A DNA stretch of 64,000 nt from NCBI GenBank assembly GCA_963210315.1, contig OY723263.1:1054001-1118000 (forward strand), read 5' to 3'. Position 1 is the first letter of the stretch; every line of letters starts with the position of its first letter. A model generated the notes under the pieces. That model searched no databases and was not told the DNA's origin. It worked only from the letters and a program-made list of their open reading frames with translations. Source of the stretch: Rhynchopus euleeides (lineage: Eukaryota > Euglenozoa > Diplonemea > Diplonemida > Diplonemidae). Both the position numbers and the translations under genes were made by a program. This document shows positions 1 through 9,972 of the stretch, one piece after another.

Positions 1-3000
1 GTCCATCAGGGAGCGGTTGTCGAAGGGGTTTTTGTAATCGGTGAGGGGGTCGCGTGCCTCCGCCGGGAGGCGCCGCACAGTCTCGTAGGACTGCACGATG
101 GCCCGCGACACCTCCTCCAGCAGCTGCGACATGCGCTGCTGCAGCGCGTCCTGCCGCTCCTCCAGCGCCTCGGGGTCCTGCGGCTCCGGGGGCTGCATGC
201 GCAGCTCCAGGAGGGTCTTGCGGCACTGCGCCACCTTGCTGTCCGCAACCTTCAGGGCGTCGATGGAGTCGGGCACCGCACCACCCCCATTCCAGCCCAC
301 GCGCACCGTGCCCCCCAAGGGGATGTCCTTGCCTGTATCACCGAGGTCCACCAGCGATGCGGGGAAGCGTTCGTCAAAGCCACGCTCATCGACATCCTTG
401 AGGGAGTGCTCCTCGACGAGGCGGCGGATGTTCAGGCGCAGCGTCTCGTTCTCCACCTTGGCGTCCCGGATTGTGCCATCTGCGGAGTCCCTGCTTCTCC
501 GTGCAAGGTCCAGCTGTGCCTGGAGCTCGATGATCTGCTGCTCCTCCCAGGTGCGTTCGCCAGACCTGCGGCGCTCCTCGTCTGCCCTGACCTGCTTCTT
601 CAGTGCATCCAGCTCGCCTGATTTAGCCTGCAGCTTGGACTCGAGGGTGAAGGCGGCGCCCTTCGCCTGCTCAGCTGCCAGGCGGTATTCTTCGTTCTCC
701 ATCGACAGGGCCTTCTTGTCTGCCTTCAGGAGGGCGATCTCTTTGAACCGCGCGGCCCGATCGTCGAGCAGCTCCGTCACGCGGGCCTCCAGACTCTTGA
801 TGTCGCGCTTGAGGGCCAGCTGTGCAGCGTGGTTGGGGTCGGACCCCCCCTCCGAGGCCTTCAGGCTGCCGAGGCGCAGCTTCGAGTTCTCCTCCCTGAG
901 GCGCACGTTGGCCTCCTTCAGGTCGTACACCTCGCCCTGCAGGAAGCGGTTCTCCGACTTGGTCGACTCGAGGGTGGAGGCGGCAGCACCCAGGCCCTCC
1001 TTCACCACCTTGCAGTCCCCGGCAGTCCTGGTGATCTCCTCGATGAGGCGCTCGTTCTCGAGCTCCAGCTGTGCCTTTGTCTGGTGGTACTCCGAGCGGA
1101 GGTCGTGCAGCGCCCTCTGCAGCCTCTCGTTGTCAGCTTCGAGGGTATCCTTGTAGACAGCAACGACCGACTCGTGTTCATAACGGAGTCTCTCGCGTTC
1201 CTGGAGACAGGGTGGAGGTGGGTGGGTGGAGGTGGAGCAAAGCAGTGGCCATACCTTGTGCAGGGCTTCGTCGAGTGTCGCCTTCTTGTCGGAGAACTGC
1301 CTCTCCAGCTGTGCGTGCTCCTCCATGCGCTGTTCCTCGCGCTCCTCGTAGTGGCGCTTCTCGGCAGCGACGCGCTGCAGCTCTTCCTCCTTCTCGCGGA
1401 GCTGGCGGTCCACCTCCTTCAGCTTCTTCTTCTTCTGGTTGTCGATGCTGAGGGCCACGCCGCGCGTCCACTTACTCATGATATCAGACGCACGCTGTGT
1501 GCGGGCACGCTGGTCTGCCTCCTCCTGTGCCTTCTGCTGCTGCTTGCGCAGCTCCTCTGTGGTGCGGCGCATCTGCTCTTCGCGCTGCCGGAACTGCTCC
1601 TCCTTCTGCTCCATGGTGCGCGTCAGCTTTTCATGCTCCTCCTGTGAGGGGGCAGCGGTGGTGAGGGGGTGTGCCGGGTGCGATCCGAACAGCGGAACAG
1701 TCCAACACCCAGACCTGCCATACCATGAGTTGCTTCTTGACCTCCTCCTCGGCACGCAGCTTCTGCTGGATCTCATGCACACGCGCCTCGTCCTGCGGCG
1801 AATGGTGGTTGTTGTTCGCTGCTGCCTGCAGCTGCTCCTTGAGGCGTTCAATCTCTTCATTCTTCTCACGGAGCATCCGCATCCCCTTGTCTTCATTTCG
1901 GGTCACAGTGTTGACAATCTCTCGCGTCTTCAGTGCGTACTTCAGCGTCTGCAGGGTTTCCTCCGCGTTGGATTCGTGGGGCGACGCTGCGGCAATCATC
2001 ATTGTCTTGGAGTTCCCACCAAACGACTCCGACAGCAGCCACGTGAGGGTGGACTCACGATAAGGCGGCGCCACAGGCTTGTAGGGGATCCCCTTCTCAT
2101 GCGACTCACGCAAGGTCTTGCCGTTCTCCATCAGCGCTTCAATCACCTTCCGCAGCACCGTCAGCGACTGGTTGATCGCGATCCCCTCCGTTAGTGTATC
2201 GCCTGTGGCACCAGTCCTACTGGCACGCTCAGAGCCCGCAAGATCCACCAGATTCAGCGACGAGATGGTGTGAACCTGTTTGGGCCTGGGCCCACCAGGC
2301 ACCTTGACGCTCTGTGTCAGTTCCAGCTTAAATATGGCGTGCGACCGCGATGACACCGCGTTCATATTTGTCGCCTTCGTCGTGCGATGCGAAAACCCAT
2401 ACGAGATGCGGTCATTGCAGTCCTCCCAGTTCGACACCTCCTCCTCAGTAAGGCCCTCCACAAAGGGCCCCCTGTGGGAATGCAGGCGGATGCGCAGGTC
2501 GCGGTACTGCTTGTCGTGGCGGGGTGACGTGCCTTTGGGGGATGTCCCGAGGGTCGACACGGAGCGATGGTCATCCTCGTCATCACTCTCCGGCCGGCTG
2601 AGCAGGTCCTTCACCTTCTCGTTGTAGATTTCGAGGAAGCTGACTGTGATCTTATAAGACGTGCCCTTGTTCTTCGGGTCTTCACGCTTTGCAGCGACCG
2701 TCGCAAATAGCTCCTTGCAGACACGGGGGATGATGCCCTCATCATCACGCGACCCTAACATCGAATGGGTCTTCCCACTGCCGGTCTGCCCATATGCAAG
2801 CATGCACGAATTGTACCCTTCGAAGGCATGGTCGACACACACATGGCCTGTCCGGCTGTAGACATATTCCTGAGTCGCAAAGGTTAGCGGCGGGGGCTCG
2901 TGGAGTTGTGACTCGTTCACCGACCAGAAGATTTCGTCGAACGTCATGCACTCCCTCACAGCAAAGTCGGCAGCAGGGTCGAGGAACTCCAAGCGGCTCT

Positions 3001-3351
3001 CGTCAAGCGGGTGGATGACGGGGATGAGCATCTCATCGCGCGTCTGCTCGGTGATCTCCTTTCCTGCAGGGCAGAAGGGCGGGGGGCGGGGGATGGTAGT
3101 GATGTTGAGAGAAGTAAGGCAGAAAGCCGACACTTCATCCGCAAGCCTGCAAACCCGCGTGTGAGGGGGTCAAGAGCGTAGCAGGTGCGATCCCGTGCTG
3201 ACGAATAATAAGATGAACGAGGAGGTCATACAGCAGCACGCTACGGCAGAGCAACAAAGGGTGGCAGCACATCCCACTGTGGCATACGATTGAACGGGCG
3301 GATTCTCAGGAAGACCTTCACCCCCTCCTCCTTCTTTTCCGGCTTCGACAT
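1..3351 (-). CDS. Kinesin motor protein (kinesin-3-like), four exons seen, C-terminus beyond the window
   Basis: Microtubule motor ATPase. I reconstruct four exons: 3288-3351, 1724-3063, 1255-1641 and 1-1200, giving at least 997 residues. Introns are 3064-3287, 1642-1723 and 1201-1254; all start GTATG and end AG, and the frame is kept at each junction. Exon 1 supplies the VFLRIRPFNR strand that opens every kinesin head. The P-loop GQTGSGKTHS is at about residues 113-122, followed by switch I SSRSHAIF and switch II LVDLAGSERA. The NQSLTVLRKVIEAL and YRESTLTWLL blocks most resemble the kinesin-3 (KIF1/Unc104) family. After about residue 430 the protein is charged, heptad-rich coiled coil through to the window edge. 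I see no FHA or PH domain in the visible part, so the subfamily is tentative. The gene's last exon(s) lie left of position 1. Confidence 0.93.
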
Positions 3352-4156
3352 GGTGCCGCCCCCTGGTGCCGCAAGGGGCAGTGTGACCTGTGTGTGGGAT
3401 CAGGTGTAGTGGCTGGCTCTTCGTGCCGAGGTGTGGTCAGGCATGGCAAGGAGGGCAACAGGGGTGCATCAGGCCCAGGCGACGGGCAGGGGTGGGGTGG
3501 TGTTGGGGTTAACGGCAAGGAGGCGGCAGGCCCCGGTCAGAGAAAGGAGGAAAGGCAAAGCAACCACACACCGCCGCGCTTCCGGGAGGCCAACAAGAGC
3601 CGACACGGATGCTGCGTACGGTGCAGAGCTGCACAGCACCGTGCTGCGACACAAAGCACGGCATCGAGCCGCTAGAGAAAAAGGCGGCACCGCACTTTCG
3701 TGCGCTCACTCACGGTGGCAGCAACGAAAAGGGTGTGCGGGACACGTGACGCACAAGACACGGAACACCGCACACACAAACAGAACACACGTAGCCTCAG
3801 CAAGGCTTGAGATTGGGCATGCCTCTGCATGCCTCACGTGCGACACACACACAGCCACAAGAGGTGAGGCCTGTGTGGCTCAGTTGCACAGACCAGTGCA
3901 GGTGCAGGTGCACAACCACCGGAAAAGGAGGAGCGGGGATGGCTCTGAATGTAGCGCAGGGAAGCGAATCAGCATGAAGTGAACCGAAGCGAAATGAAGG
4001 AGGGGGGAAGAAGGCGGACCGAATCTCCAGCCACCCTGAAGTTCAAAAACTTCCTATCGTCACAACAAAAGAAGCTGAGCTTCACACGAAGCGAAGCCAA
4101 ACCAAGTCACGGATCGAATCAATTCGAGTCAAAGCAACTCAAACTCAAGGAACAAC
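3352..4156. other. Intergenic spacer, no gene seen
   Basis: Spacer between the kinesin start and the SAHH stop. It is rich in CA/GA; 3960-4150 is built of loose GAAGCGAA/GTCAA-type words. No reading frame with recognisable protein content on either strand. Confidence 0.6.
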
Positions 4157-5470
4157 CTAGTACCTGTAGTGAGCAGGCTTGAAGGGACCGTCAACACTGA
4201 CACCGATGTACTCCGCCTGCTTCGGGGTGAGCTTCGTCAGCTTGGCACCCAGCTGGCCCAGGTGGGCACGTGCCACCTTCTCGTCCAGCTCCTTCGGGAG
4301 GAGGAAGACCTCCTTCTGGACACCCTTCGGGTACTTGTCGGTGGCGCGGTTGGACCAGAGCTCGATCTGGGCAAGCACCTGGTTCGTGAAGGAGTTGGAC
4401 ATGACGAAGGAGGGGTGGCCCGTGGCACACCCCAGGTTCACCAGACGCCCCTCGGCCAGCAGGATGATGTGGCGCCCGCTCGCCATCGTGTAGCGGTCCA
4501 CCTGCGGCTTGATCTCCACCTTCTCCTTCGCGTTCGCGTTCAGCCAGGCCACCTGGATCTCCGTGTCGAAGTGGCCGATGTTGCACACAATCGCGTCGTT
4601 CATCATGCGCGGGAAGTGCTCCGACGTCAGGATGTCGTCGTTCCCGGTCGTCGTCACGAAGATGTGGCACTCCTCCACCACGTCCTCGATCACCGTCACC
4701 TGGTACCCCTCCATCAGCGCCTGCAGGGCGTTGATCGGGTCCGCCTCCGTCACAATCACACGTGCACCGAAGTTGCGCATCGCCGCGGCGCACCCCTTCC
4801 CGACGTCGCCGTACCCAGCGACCAGCGCGGTCTTCCCGGCAATCATCACGTCCGTCGCGCGCTTGATCCCGTCCACAAGCGACTCGCGGCACCCGTACAG
4901 GTTGTCGAACTTCGACTTCGTCACAGAGTCGTTCACGTTGATGGCTGGGAAGGGCAGCGTCCCCAGCTTGCAGCGCTTGAACAGCGCCTTCACACCGGTC
5001 GTCGTCTCCTCCGACACACCCACAATCCCGGCAACCAGGTCGCCCCCCTTCGCCAGCACCAGGTTCGTCAGGTCGCCGCCGTCGTCCAGCAGGATGTTCG
5101 GCATCCCGTTCCCACTGAACCCCTTGATGGTCTGCTCGATGCACCACTCGTACTCCTCCTCCGTCTCCCCCTTCCACGCGAATACGGCCACACCGGTCTT
5201 CGCAATCGCAGCCGCAGCGTGGTCCTGCGTCGAGAAGATGTTGCACGACGACCACCGCACCTCCGCCCCGAGCGCCGTCAGCGTCTCGATCAGCACTGCC
5301 GTCTGGATCGTCATGTGCAGGCACCCCGCCACCTTCGCCTCCTTCAGCGGCTTGCTCTCCCCGAACTCCTTCCGCAGCTCCATCAGCCCAGGCATCTCGT
5401 TCTCCGCCAGCTCAATCTCCTTCCGCCCGAACTCAGCCAGGCTGATGTCACGCACCTTGTAGTCCGTCAT
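4157..5470 (-). CDS. S-adenosylhomocysteine hydrolase
   Basis: Hydrolyses S-adenosylhomocysteine to adenosine and homocysteine, removing the product inhibitor of cellular methyltransferases; cytosolic, NAD-dependent. Single exon, 437 residues, close to the usual eukaryotic length. Visible family marks: [13 protein letters not shown] (about 77-89), catalytic-region LDDGGDLT (128-135), SEETTTGV (153-160), the [13 protein letters not shown] segment (185-197) with catalytic Lys, Asp and Cys, the NAD-binding GYGDVGKG (219-226), the substrate His in NIGHFD (297-302), and the C-terminal KPAHYRY that reaches into the neighbouring subunit's NAD site. Start chosen at MTDYK, where family similarity begins; the frame is open upstream but that part is low-quality sequence. 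The stop is TAG. Confidence 0.98.
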   Translation of the reverse strand: MTDYKVRDISLAEFGRKEIELAENEMPGLMELRKEFGESKPLKEAKVAGCLHMTIQTAVLIETLTALGAEVRWSSCNIFSTQDHAAAAIAKTGVAVFAWKGETEEEYEWCIEQTIKGFSGNGMPNILLDDGGDLTNLVLAKGGDLVAGIVGVSEETTTGVKALFKRCKLGTLPFPAINVNDSVTKSKFDNLYGCRESLVDGIKRATDVMIAGKTALVAGYGDVGKGCAAAMRNFGARVIVTEADPINALQALMEGYQVTVIEDVVEECHIFVTTTGNDDILTSEHFPRMMNDAIVCNIGHFDTEIQVAWLNANAKEKVEIKPQVDRYTMASGRHIILLAEGRLVNLGCATGHPSFVMSNSFTNQVLAQIELWSNRATDKYPKGVQKEVFLLPKELDEKVARAHLGQLGAKLTKLTPKQAEYIGVSVDGPFKPAHYRY

Positions 5471-6640
5471 TGTGCTGGTTTTGTTGTTTTGTTCGGGTAA
5501 ACCGCTGGTCCTGTTGGTGGCGGGCTGTGAGGTGGTGCTGACAATGTTCAGACAAAAAGTCTGTGGGGGCTTGCGTGTACATTCACAAGATCTGTGCACA
5601 GATCATGTGCACGAACGCTGTGTGAACCCGGTATGAGGCAACACGACCATCACCCCGCCCGACACAACCAATCCGTTACACGAACACTGTGGGAGCTCCG
5701 GACCCCGACACGCACCGGCTAGTGCGCTGGGCCTTCATGTGCCGCACCTCCGGTTGGCACGCCGACCGGGGCTTGGTGTAGTAGATACGCCTTACCATTA
5801 CGTTGAGCAGACAGCAGCCCACCTGCACATGCGTAGCCAACGTGCAACGGTGCCGCTCCGTCTCCGTGTGCCCATTCGCAAAGCGATCATTCGCACGAAC
5901 GCTTGTCTTGCGCTGTCTGCCCGCCCGGCACATCGATCATTCGCACGAACGCTGTGTGGAACCCGACCCACCCAAGCCCAGTGATACGCACTGCCATGTG
6001 CCGCACCTCCCGTCGGCACGCCGACCGGGGTTTTGGCGTGGGATGCAGACAGCAGCCCGCAAACCCGCGTGACCCTCACTCCGGAAAACACAGTCGTTCT
6101 GGCACAAAATGAGGATGGCAAAGGGGCGGGTGGGACGGGGCACACAACGTGAGGTAGACGACCCATTCCTTTCGCCTGATTGTCAGGAACATCTCCTCGA
6201 CAGCAGAGGCACGTGACGCCACTGCAGGCCGTGCAGTCGCTACACAGCGGCAGTGGCCTGTGCCACATCAGGAAGCAGCCACGCAAGCAAGTCACATCAA
6301 GAGAACGTTGACGGGCTAAGGTTGCCCTGCATGCCCGGCAAAACAAAAAAAGACAACTGCAAAACCGCGTGGAATCTGGACCATTTGTTTGCAGCAGATA
6401 CCTGTGCCACTGCCGCAATGGAGTGCCAAGTGTGGAATCTCGGTTCCTCCACTGCTGACGGCATGGATCGCTGCAGGCCCACGCACACAGGGTTAACACT
6501 CGACAGTCAAGAACACGTTGCAGATATCACCTGAAACAAGCATCACACGAATCTGTTGGCACCGGCCCAGGCTTGAAGCACAGCGAAGCAACAGGCACAC
6601 GAATCACAACAAGAGAAGAAGAACATAATCAACTGGCCGC
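5471..6640. other. Intergenic spacer with a diverged tandem repeat
   Basis: Spacer between SAHH and the phosphatase. About 5600-6110 contains two diverged copies of a roughly 259-bp unit: GTGCCGCACCTCC begins at 5739 and again at 5998, followed in both by GGCACGCCGACCGGGG and then GCAGACAGCAGCCC. The word CGCACGAACGCT also recurs (5889, 5940). No protein-coding content recognised. Confidence 0.6.
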
Positions 6641-8374
6641 CTATGCGCTGCCACCCTTCCACTTGAACTCAGTGTCGAACCGCCACGCACTGTCGCTGTT
6701 GCCATCCTCGTGGACATCCTCCCACCAGACAGGCGCAGAGCGGCGCACCGACTGCAGCAGGCCACGCAGCTTCTCACGCCACGCTGCCTCCCCCTGCTCG
6801 TGCCTGAAGCGGGCGATGGTGTCGGCGAACTTCTCACCACCTGCACGCGGCATGCCCAGAAGCGGCTCCCAGTGGTCGTGCGACTCGCACAGGTCGTCAC
6901 GGCAGGGCGCTGTTGCGGGTGTGTGCGGCGCATCCTTGCTGGAGAAGGGGCCATGCCTGCTCTGCACCACCCACCAGTCGTCGATCACACGCCCGTAGTC
7001 GGAGAGCGGGAAGTAGGTCGGGTCTGTCTGCACCTGCTGCCAGTGCACGTGGGTGTGATTGTGCACCAGCACACGTGAGTACGAGAAGGAGTTGGACCGG
7101 AACGCAGACCACAGCGGTTGGTACGACGAGAATGGGTCGTGCAGCTCACGCGACCCCGCAGCACCCGACACCACATACACCGTGGCGTTGGGGTTGGTGT
7201 ACGACCGCTCCGACTTGTTCTGGTACAGCGGGTACGACCGCTCGTAGTTGTGCTCGTGCCCGTTCACAAAGAAGTCCACCCCGTACTCAAACAGCAGCGG
7301 CTCGAGTGTGTCCCGCACGTGGATGTCGCCCTCCACACTTGGGCCGCTGCAGTCAAACGCAGTGCAGTACACGCTGCGGTGCCCCTGCACAATCACCCAG
7401 GGCACGTGATGCCGGTTGCAGTTCGCCTTCGCGAGGTCCTTCTTCAGCCATGCCACGAAGGAGACTACGTTTGTCGTGTTCGTGGCCGCACCGTTCCACA
7501 GCTCTGTCGACATCGACACGTAGTGCACCAGCCCGTGGTCCCACGAGAAGTACAGCGTGTTGGGACCCTGCCCGTTCGATGTCGGGAAGTACCCCGGCTC
7601 CGAGTTGACAGGCATGGACCGCCACCGGGCGATGTAGTGAGCCATGTTGATGGCAGAATTCTCGTGGTTGCCGTGGCTCACCATGTACACGTTGTGTGCT
7701 GCGACCTGCTCGATGTTGTTCATGAACCGGTCACCCACAGCCCCATTGTCGTCCCCGAGGTTGTACGCAAAATCCCCCACATGCAGGAACATGTCTGCCG
7801 TTGCCACCTCGCTGACAAGCCCCACGCTCGTGTTCCCGCTGCAAGTCGTCATGTTGCAGTACTCCGACGTCTGCACGCACGCCGTGCACAGCGAGAAGGC
7901 ACACGCAGCACCCATGTCCCCGGTGATGATGTGCCGGTACGGGTCACCCTTCTCCCTCTTCCGCCTGTTCATGATGGACCGCACAGGCGAGTACCCGTTC
8001 ACCTCGTCCCCCACCTTGTAGTAGTACACCGTGTTGGTGTGCAGCCCTGTCATGTTCGCCCCATGGGTGTACCATGTCCGCCCGCTGTCCTGTGTGAATG
8101 CGGCAGCATCGCCCTCCACACGGTGCTTCAGGTCTGCCTCCGCTGTGCCGTACAGCACGTGGGGCTGCGACACCGCCTGCTGCGTCACCCACGCCACAGT
8201 CAGTTCCGACTCTTTCCACCCCAGTGCTGTGTGCACCTGCTCCACTGCAGCATGCACAAGCCCTGCGCACAGCAGGGGGCACAGGACACGCAACCTGATG
8301 GTGTGGGCTCTGTGGGTGGTGGTGGTGGCGATCAAACAACAGCAACCTTTCTGTGCGAGGCGACAGTGCGGCAA
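6641..8374 (-). CDS. Purple acid phosphatase (metallophosphoesterase), start unresolved
   Basis: Binuclear-metal acid phosphatase, probably secreted or lysosomal. The five metal-ligand blocks appear in order: GDMG, GDFAYNLGDDNG, GNHEN, VIVQGHRS and GHEHNYER. An N-terminal fibronectin-like domain typical of long purple acid phosphatases precedes them (HVLYGT, TNTVYYYKVGD). The C-terminal tail after YSRVLVHNHTHVHWQ is also family-like. The GHR version of the fourth block resembles animal ACP7 and plant long forms. A hydrophobic stretch, RVLCPLLCAGLVHA, at about 8240-8300 looks like a signal peptide. No ATG lies in frame upstream of it before the preceding in-frame stop; the frame opens from a TTG at 8374. 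The true start may be non-ATG, lie in an unseen upstream exon, or be lost to a base change. The 6641 end is a TAG stop. Confidence 0.9.
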   Translation of the reverse strand: MPHCRLAQKGCCCLIATTTTHRAHTIRLRVLCPLLCAGLVHAAVEQVHTALGWKESELTVAWVTQQAVSQPHVLYGTAEADLKHRVEGDAAAFTQDSGRTWYTHGANMTGLHTNTVYYYKVGDEVNGYSPVRSIMNRRKREKGDPYRHIITGDMGAACAFSLCTACVQTSEYCNMTTCSGNTSVGLVSEVATADMFLHVGDFAYNLGDDNGAVGDRFMNNIEQVAAHNVYMVSHGNHENSAINMAHYIARWRSMPVNSEPGYFPTSNGQGPNTLYFSWDHGLVHYVSMSTELWNGAATNTTNVVSFVAWLKKDLAKANCNRHHVPWVIVQGHRSVYCTAFDCSGPSVEGDIHVRDTLEPLLFEYGVDFFVNGHEHNYERSYPLYQNKSERSYTNPNATVYVVSGAAGSRELHDPFSSYQPLWSAFRSNSFSYSRVLVHNHTHVHWQQVQTDPTYFPLSDYGRVIDDWWVVQSRHGPFSSKDAPHTPATAPCRDDLCESHDHWEPLLGMPRAGGEKFADTIARFRHEQGEAAWREKLRGLLQSVRRSAPVWWEDVHEDGNSDSAWRFDTEFKWKGGSA

Positions 8375-8745
8375 GCAGCCAGTAGTGGGATGGGGTGGGG
8401 CGATGCGAGGGAGGGCAGCCAGACAGGGATGATTGTCACCACTCGGTTGGGATCAGTGCTGCAGTTCTATGGAACAGTGGGACAGGCCCCTGCAGCACAG
8501 TATCACACAACAGCAGGACAACAACAGTGCTGCCAACGTTGACACACGCCACACGCAATGGGCAATGGGCAGGGCACGCCTGCCGCCCCAAAAACAGACA
8601 CACGCGCCACACTGCTGCCGAGATGCCTGTGCCACATTTGGGCAGGGCAGCCGGCAGCAGTGCGCCAAGAGCAAGTGGAAGCGAACAGAGAAAGTTGTGT
8701 GGCCTCGAGAGAAGCGGCCAGCAAAAGAGGTCAGGAGGCAGGTGC
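8375..8745. other. Intergenic spacer, no gene seen
   Basis: Spacer between the phosphatase and the protease. The only upstream ATG on the minus strand (8637) opens a short frame with no similarity to a phosphatase N-terminus. No CATAC (a minus-strand GTATG donor) occurs here, so I cannot place a first exon for the phosphatase. Confidence 0.5.
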
Positions 8746-9972
8746 TCAGACCACAGACGTGGAGGGGGACTCGTTCAGCCCGCACTCGTTGCTGCCGTAG
8801 GACACGCGGATGTAGCCAGACTCACCCCAGCTCGACCCCCACGAGTTCTTCACGATCCAGTAGTTGTCCCCGTACCCGACAATCAGCACACCGTGGTCCA
8901 GCTGGCACCTGCCCGAGCAGCAGTTCGTCATCACACCGCCAGAGTACGTCTGCCACTTGTTGGCGTCCACAGCGATCGACAGAGGGCCGCTCGTCGACAC
9001 GAACGCCTTCATCTGTGCTTCCGTGTGCGTGATGTCCTTGTAGCTCGAGATCGTGGCACCCACCGTCTTGGTGGACACGTCCTCGCACGTGTGGCGGATC
9101 CCGAGCGACGACTTGTACGGGTACGAGGCCTCCGTCACGATCTGACCGCCGTGGTTCTTGATGAGCCACTTGAACGCGTTGTCCATCAGACCGCCGCCGC
9201 AGCCCGAGTCCACCTTGTCGCACGACACCAGCTCCTGCTCCGACACAGACGTCAGGGTCTTCCCGGAAAGCTGCCACTGGCCCTCAATCCCGCCAGTGGT
9301 ACTGAATGCCCAACAGGATCCGCATTGTCCCTGGTTCTTCACGTGCGTCACTGTTTTTTTTGATAATGTGTGTTGTGGTGTTTTGGAAGGAGAGGGATTG
9401 AATCACGAGATGGAGAGGTGATGCAACAAGACAGGCCTGTTGTTTGTGAGCCAAAGCCAGGGCAAACAAAAGCAACTCAACGCAGCCTTGCTGTGGAGGT
9501 TGCCTTTGCTGCCCAAAGCGCTGCCCTCTATGCCACGGGAGCCATGTTGCGGCAAAGGAAGAACAGAACAACATTTGATAAAAGACGACATACCGGCACC
9601 CTTCGACCTCCAGTCCACAGACGCCTGCACGGCCTGCTCCTCCTCAGCCGTGAACATCGGGGGCGGGCTCGCCTTCTGCGGGACCTGCAGGCTGTGGTAC
9701 GCCTTGAACTCCTCCGCAGACAGGTCGGAGAAGACGTTCATCCCGAAGGTGGCACCCTTCGTCTGCTCCTTCTCGAAGCGCGCCGCCTTCAGCATGTTGC
9801 CGGTGAAGATCCCGTAGCGGCGCTCCTCCTCCGCCAGGCTCGCGTAGCGCTTGCCGTGGTCGTTCTTGAAGCTGCGCCACAGCAGCTTCGAGTTCGCACG
9901 CACGTACTCCTCGCTGTACCCGTGCGCCTGTCCCGCCATCATGGCGCACACCAGAAGGGCTGCGGTACGCAT
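8746..9972 (-). CDS. Cathepsin L-like papain-family cysteine protease, two exons
   Basis: Secreted or lysosomal C1A endopeptidase, 327 residues. Exons 9594-9972 and 8746-9350; intron 9351-9593 has donor GTATGT and acceptor ACAG. Splicing restores the canonical [21 protein letters not shown] junction. Signal peptide at residues 1-18 (MRTAALLVCAMMAGQAHG); I29-type propeptide about 20-110, with the FGMNVFSDLSAEEF motif; mature enzyme from about 118. Catalytic residues seen: Gln133 (oxyanion), Cys139, His279 in LDHGVLIVGYGD, and Asn295 in KNSWGSSWGESGYIRV. The GCGGG motif and paired cysteines are kept. Start ATG at 9972 is set by the signal peptide. Stop TGA. Confidence 0.96.

Noticed and set aside
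98..1156. Long plus-strand open frame opposite the kinesin tail
   Set aside because: It mirrors the kinesin coiled coil on the other strand and has no protein-like features; GC-rich codon use leaves antisense frames open.
4169..5500. 443-codon plus-strand frame opposite SAHH
   Set aside because: Antisense shadow of a strongly conserved enzyme gene.
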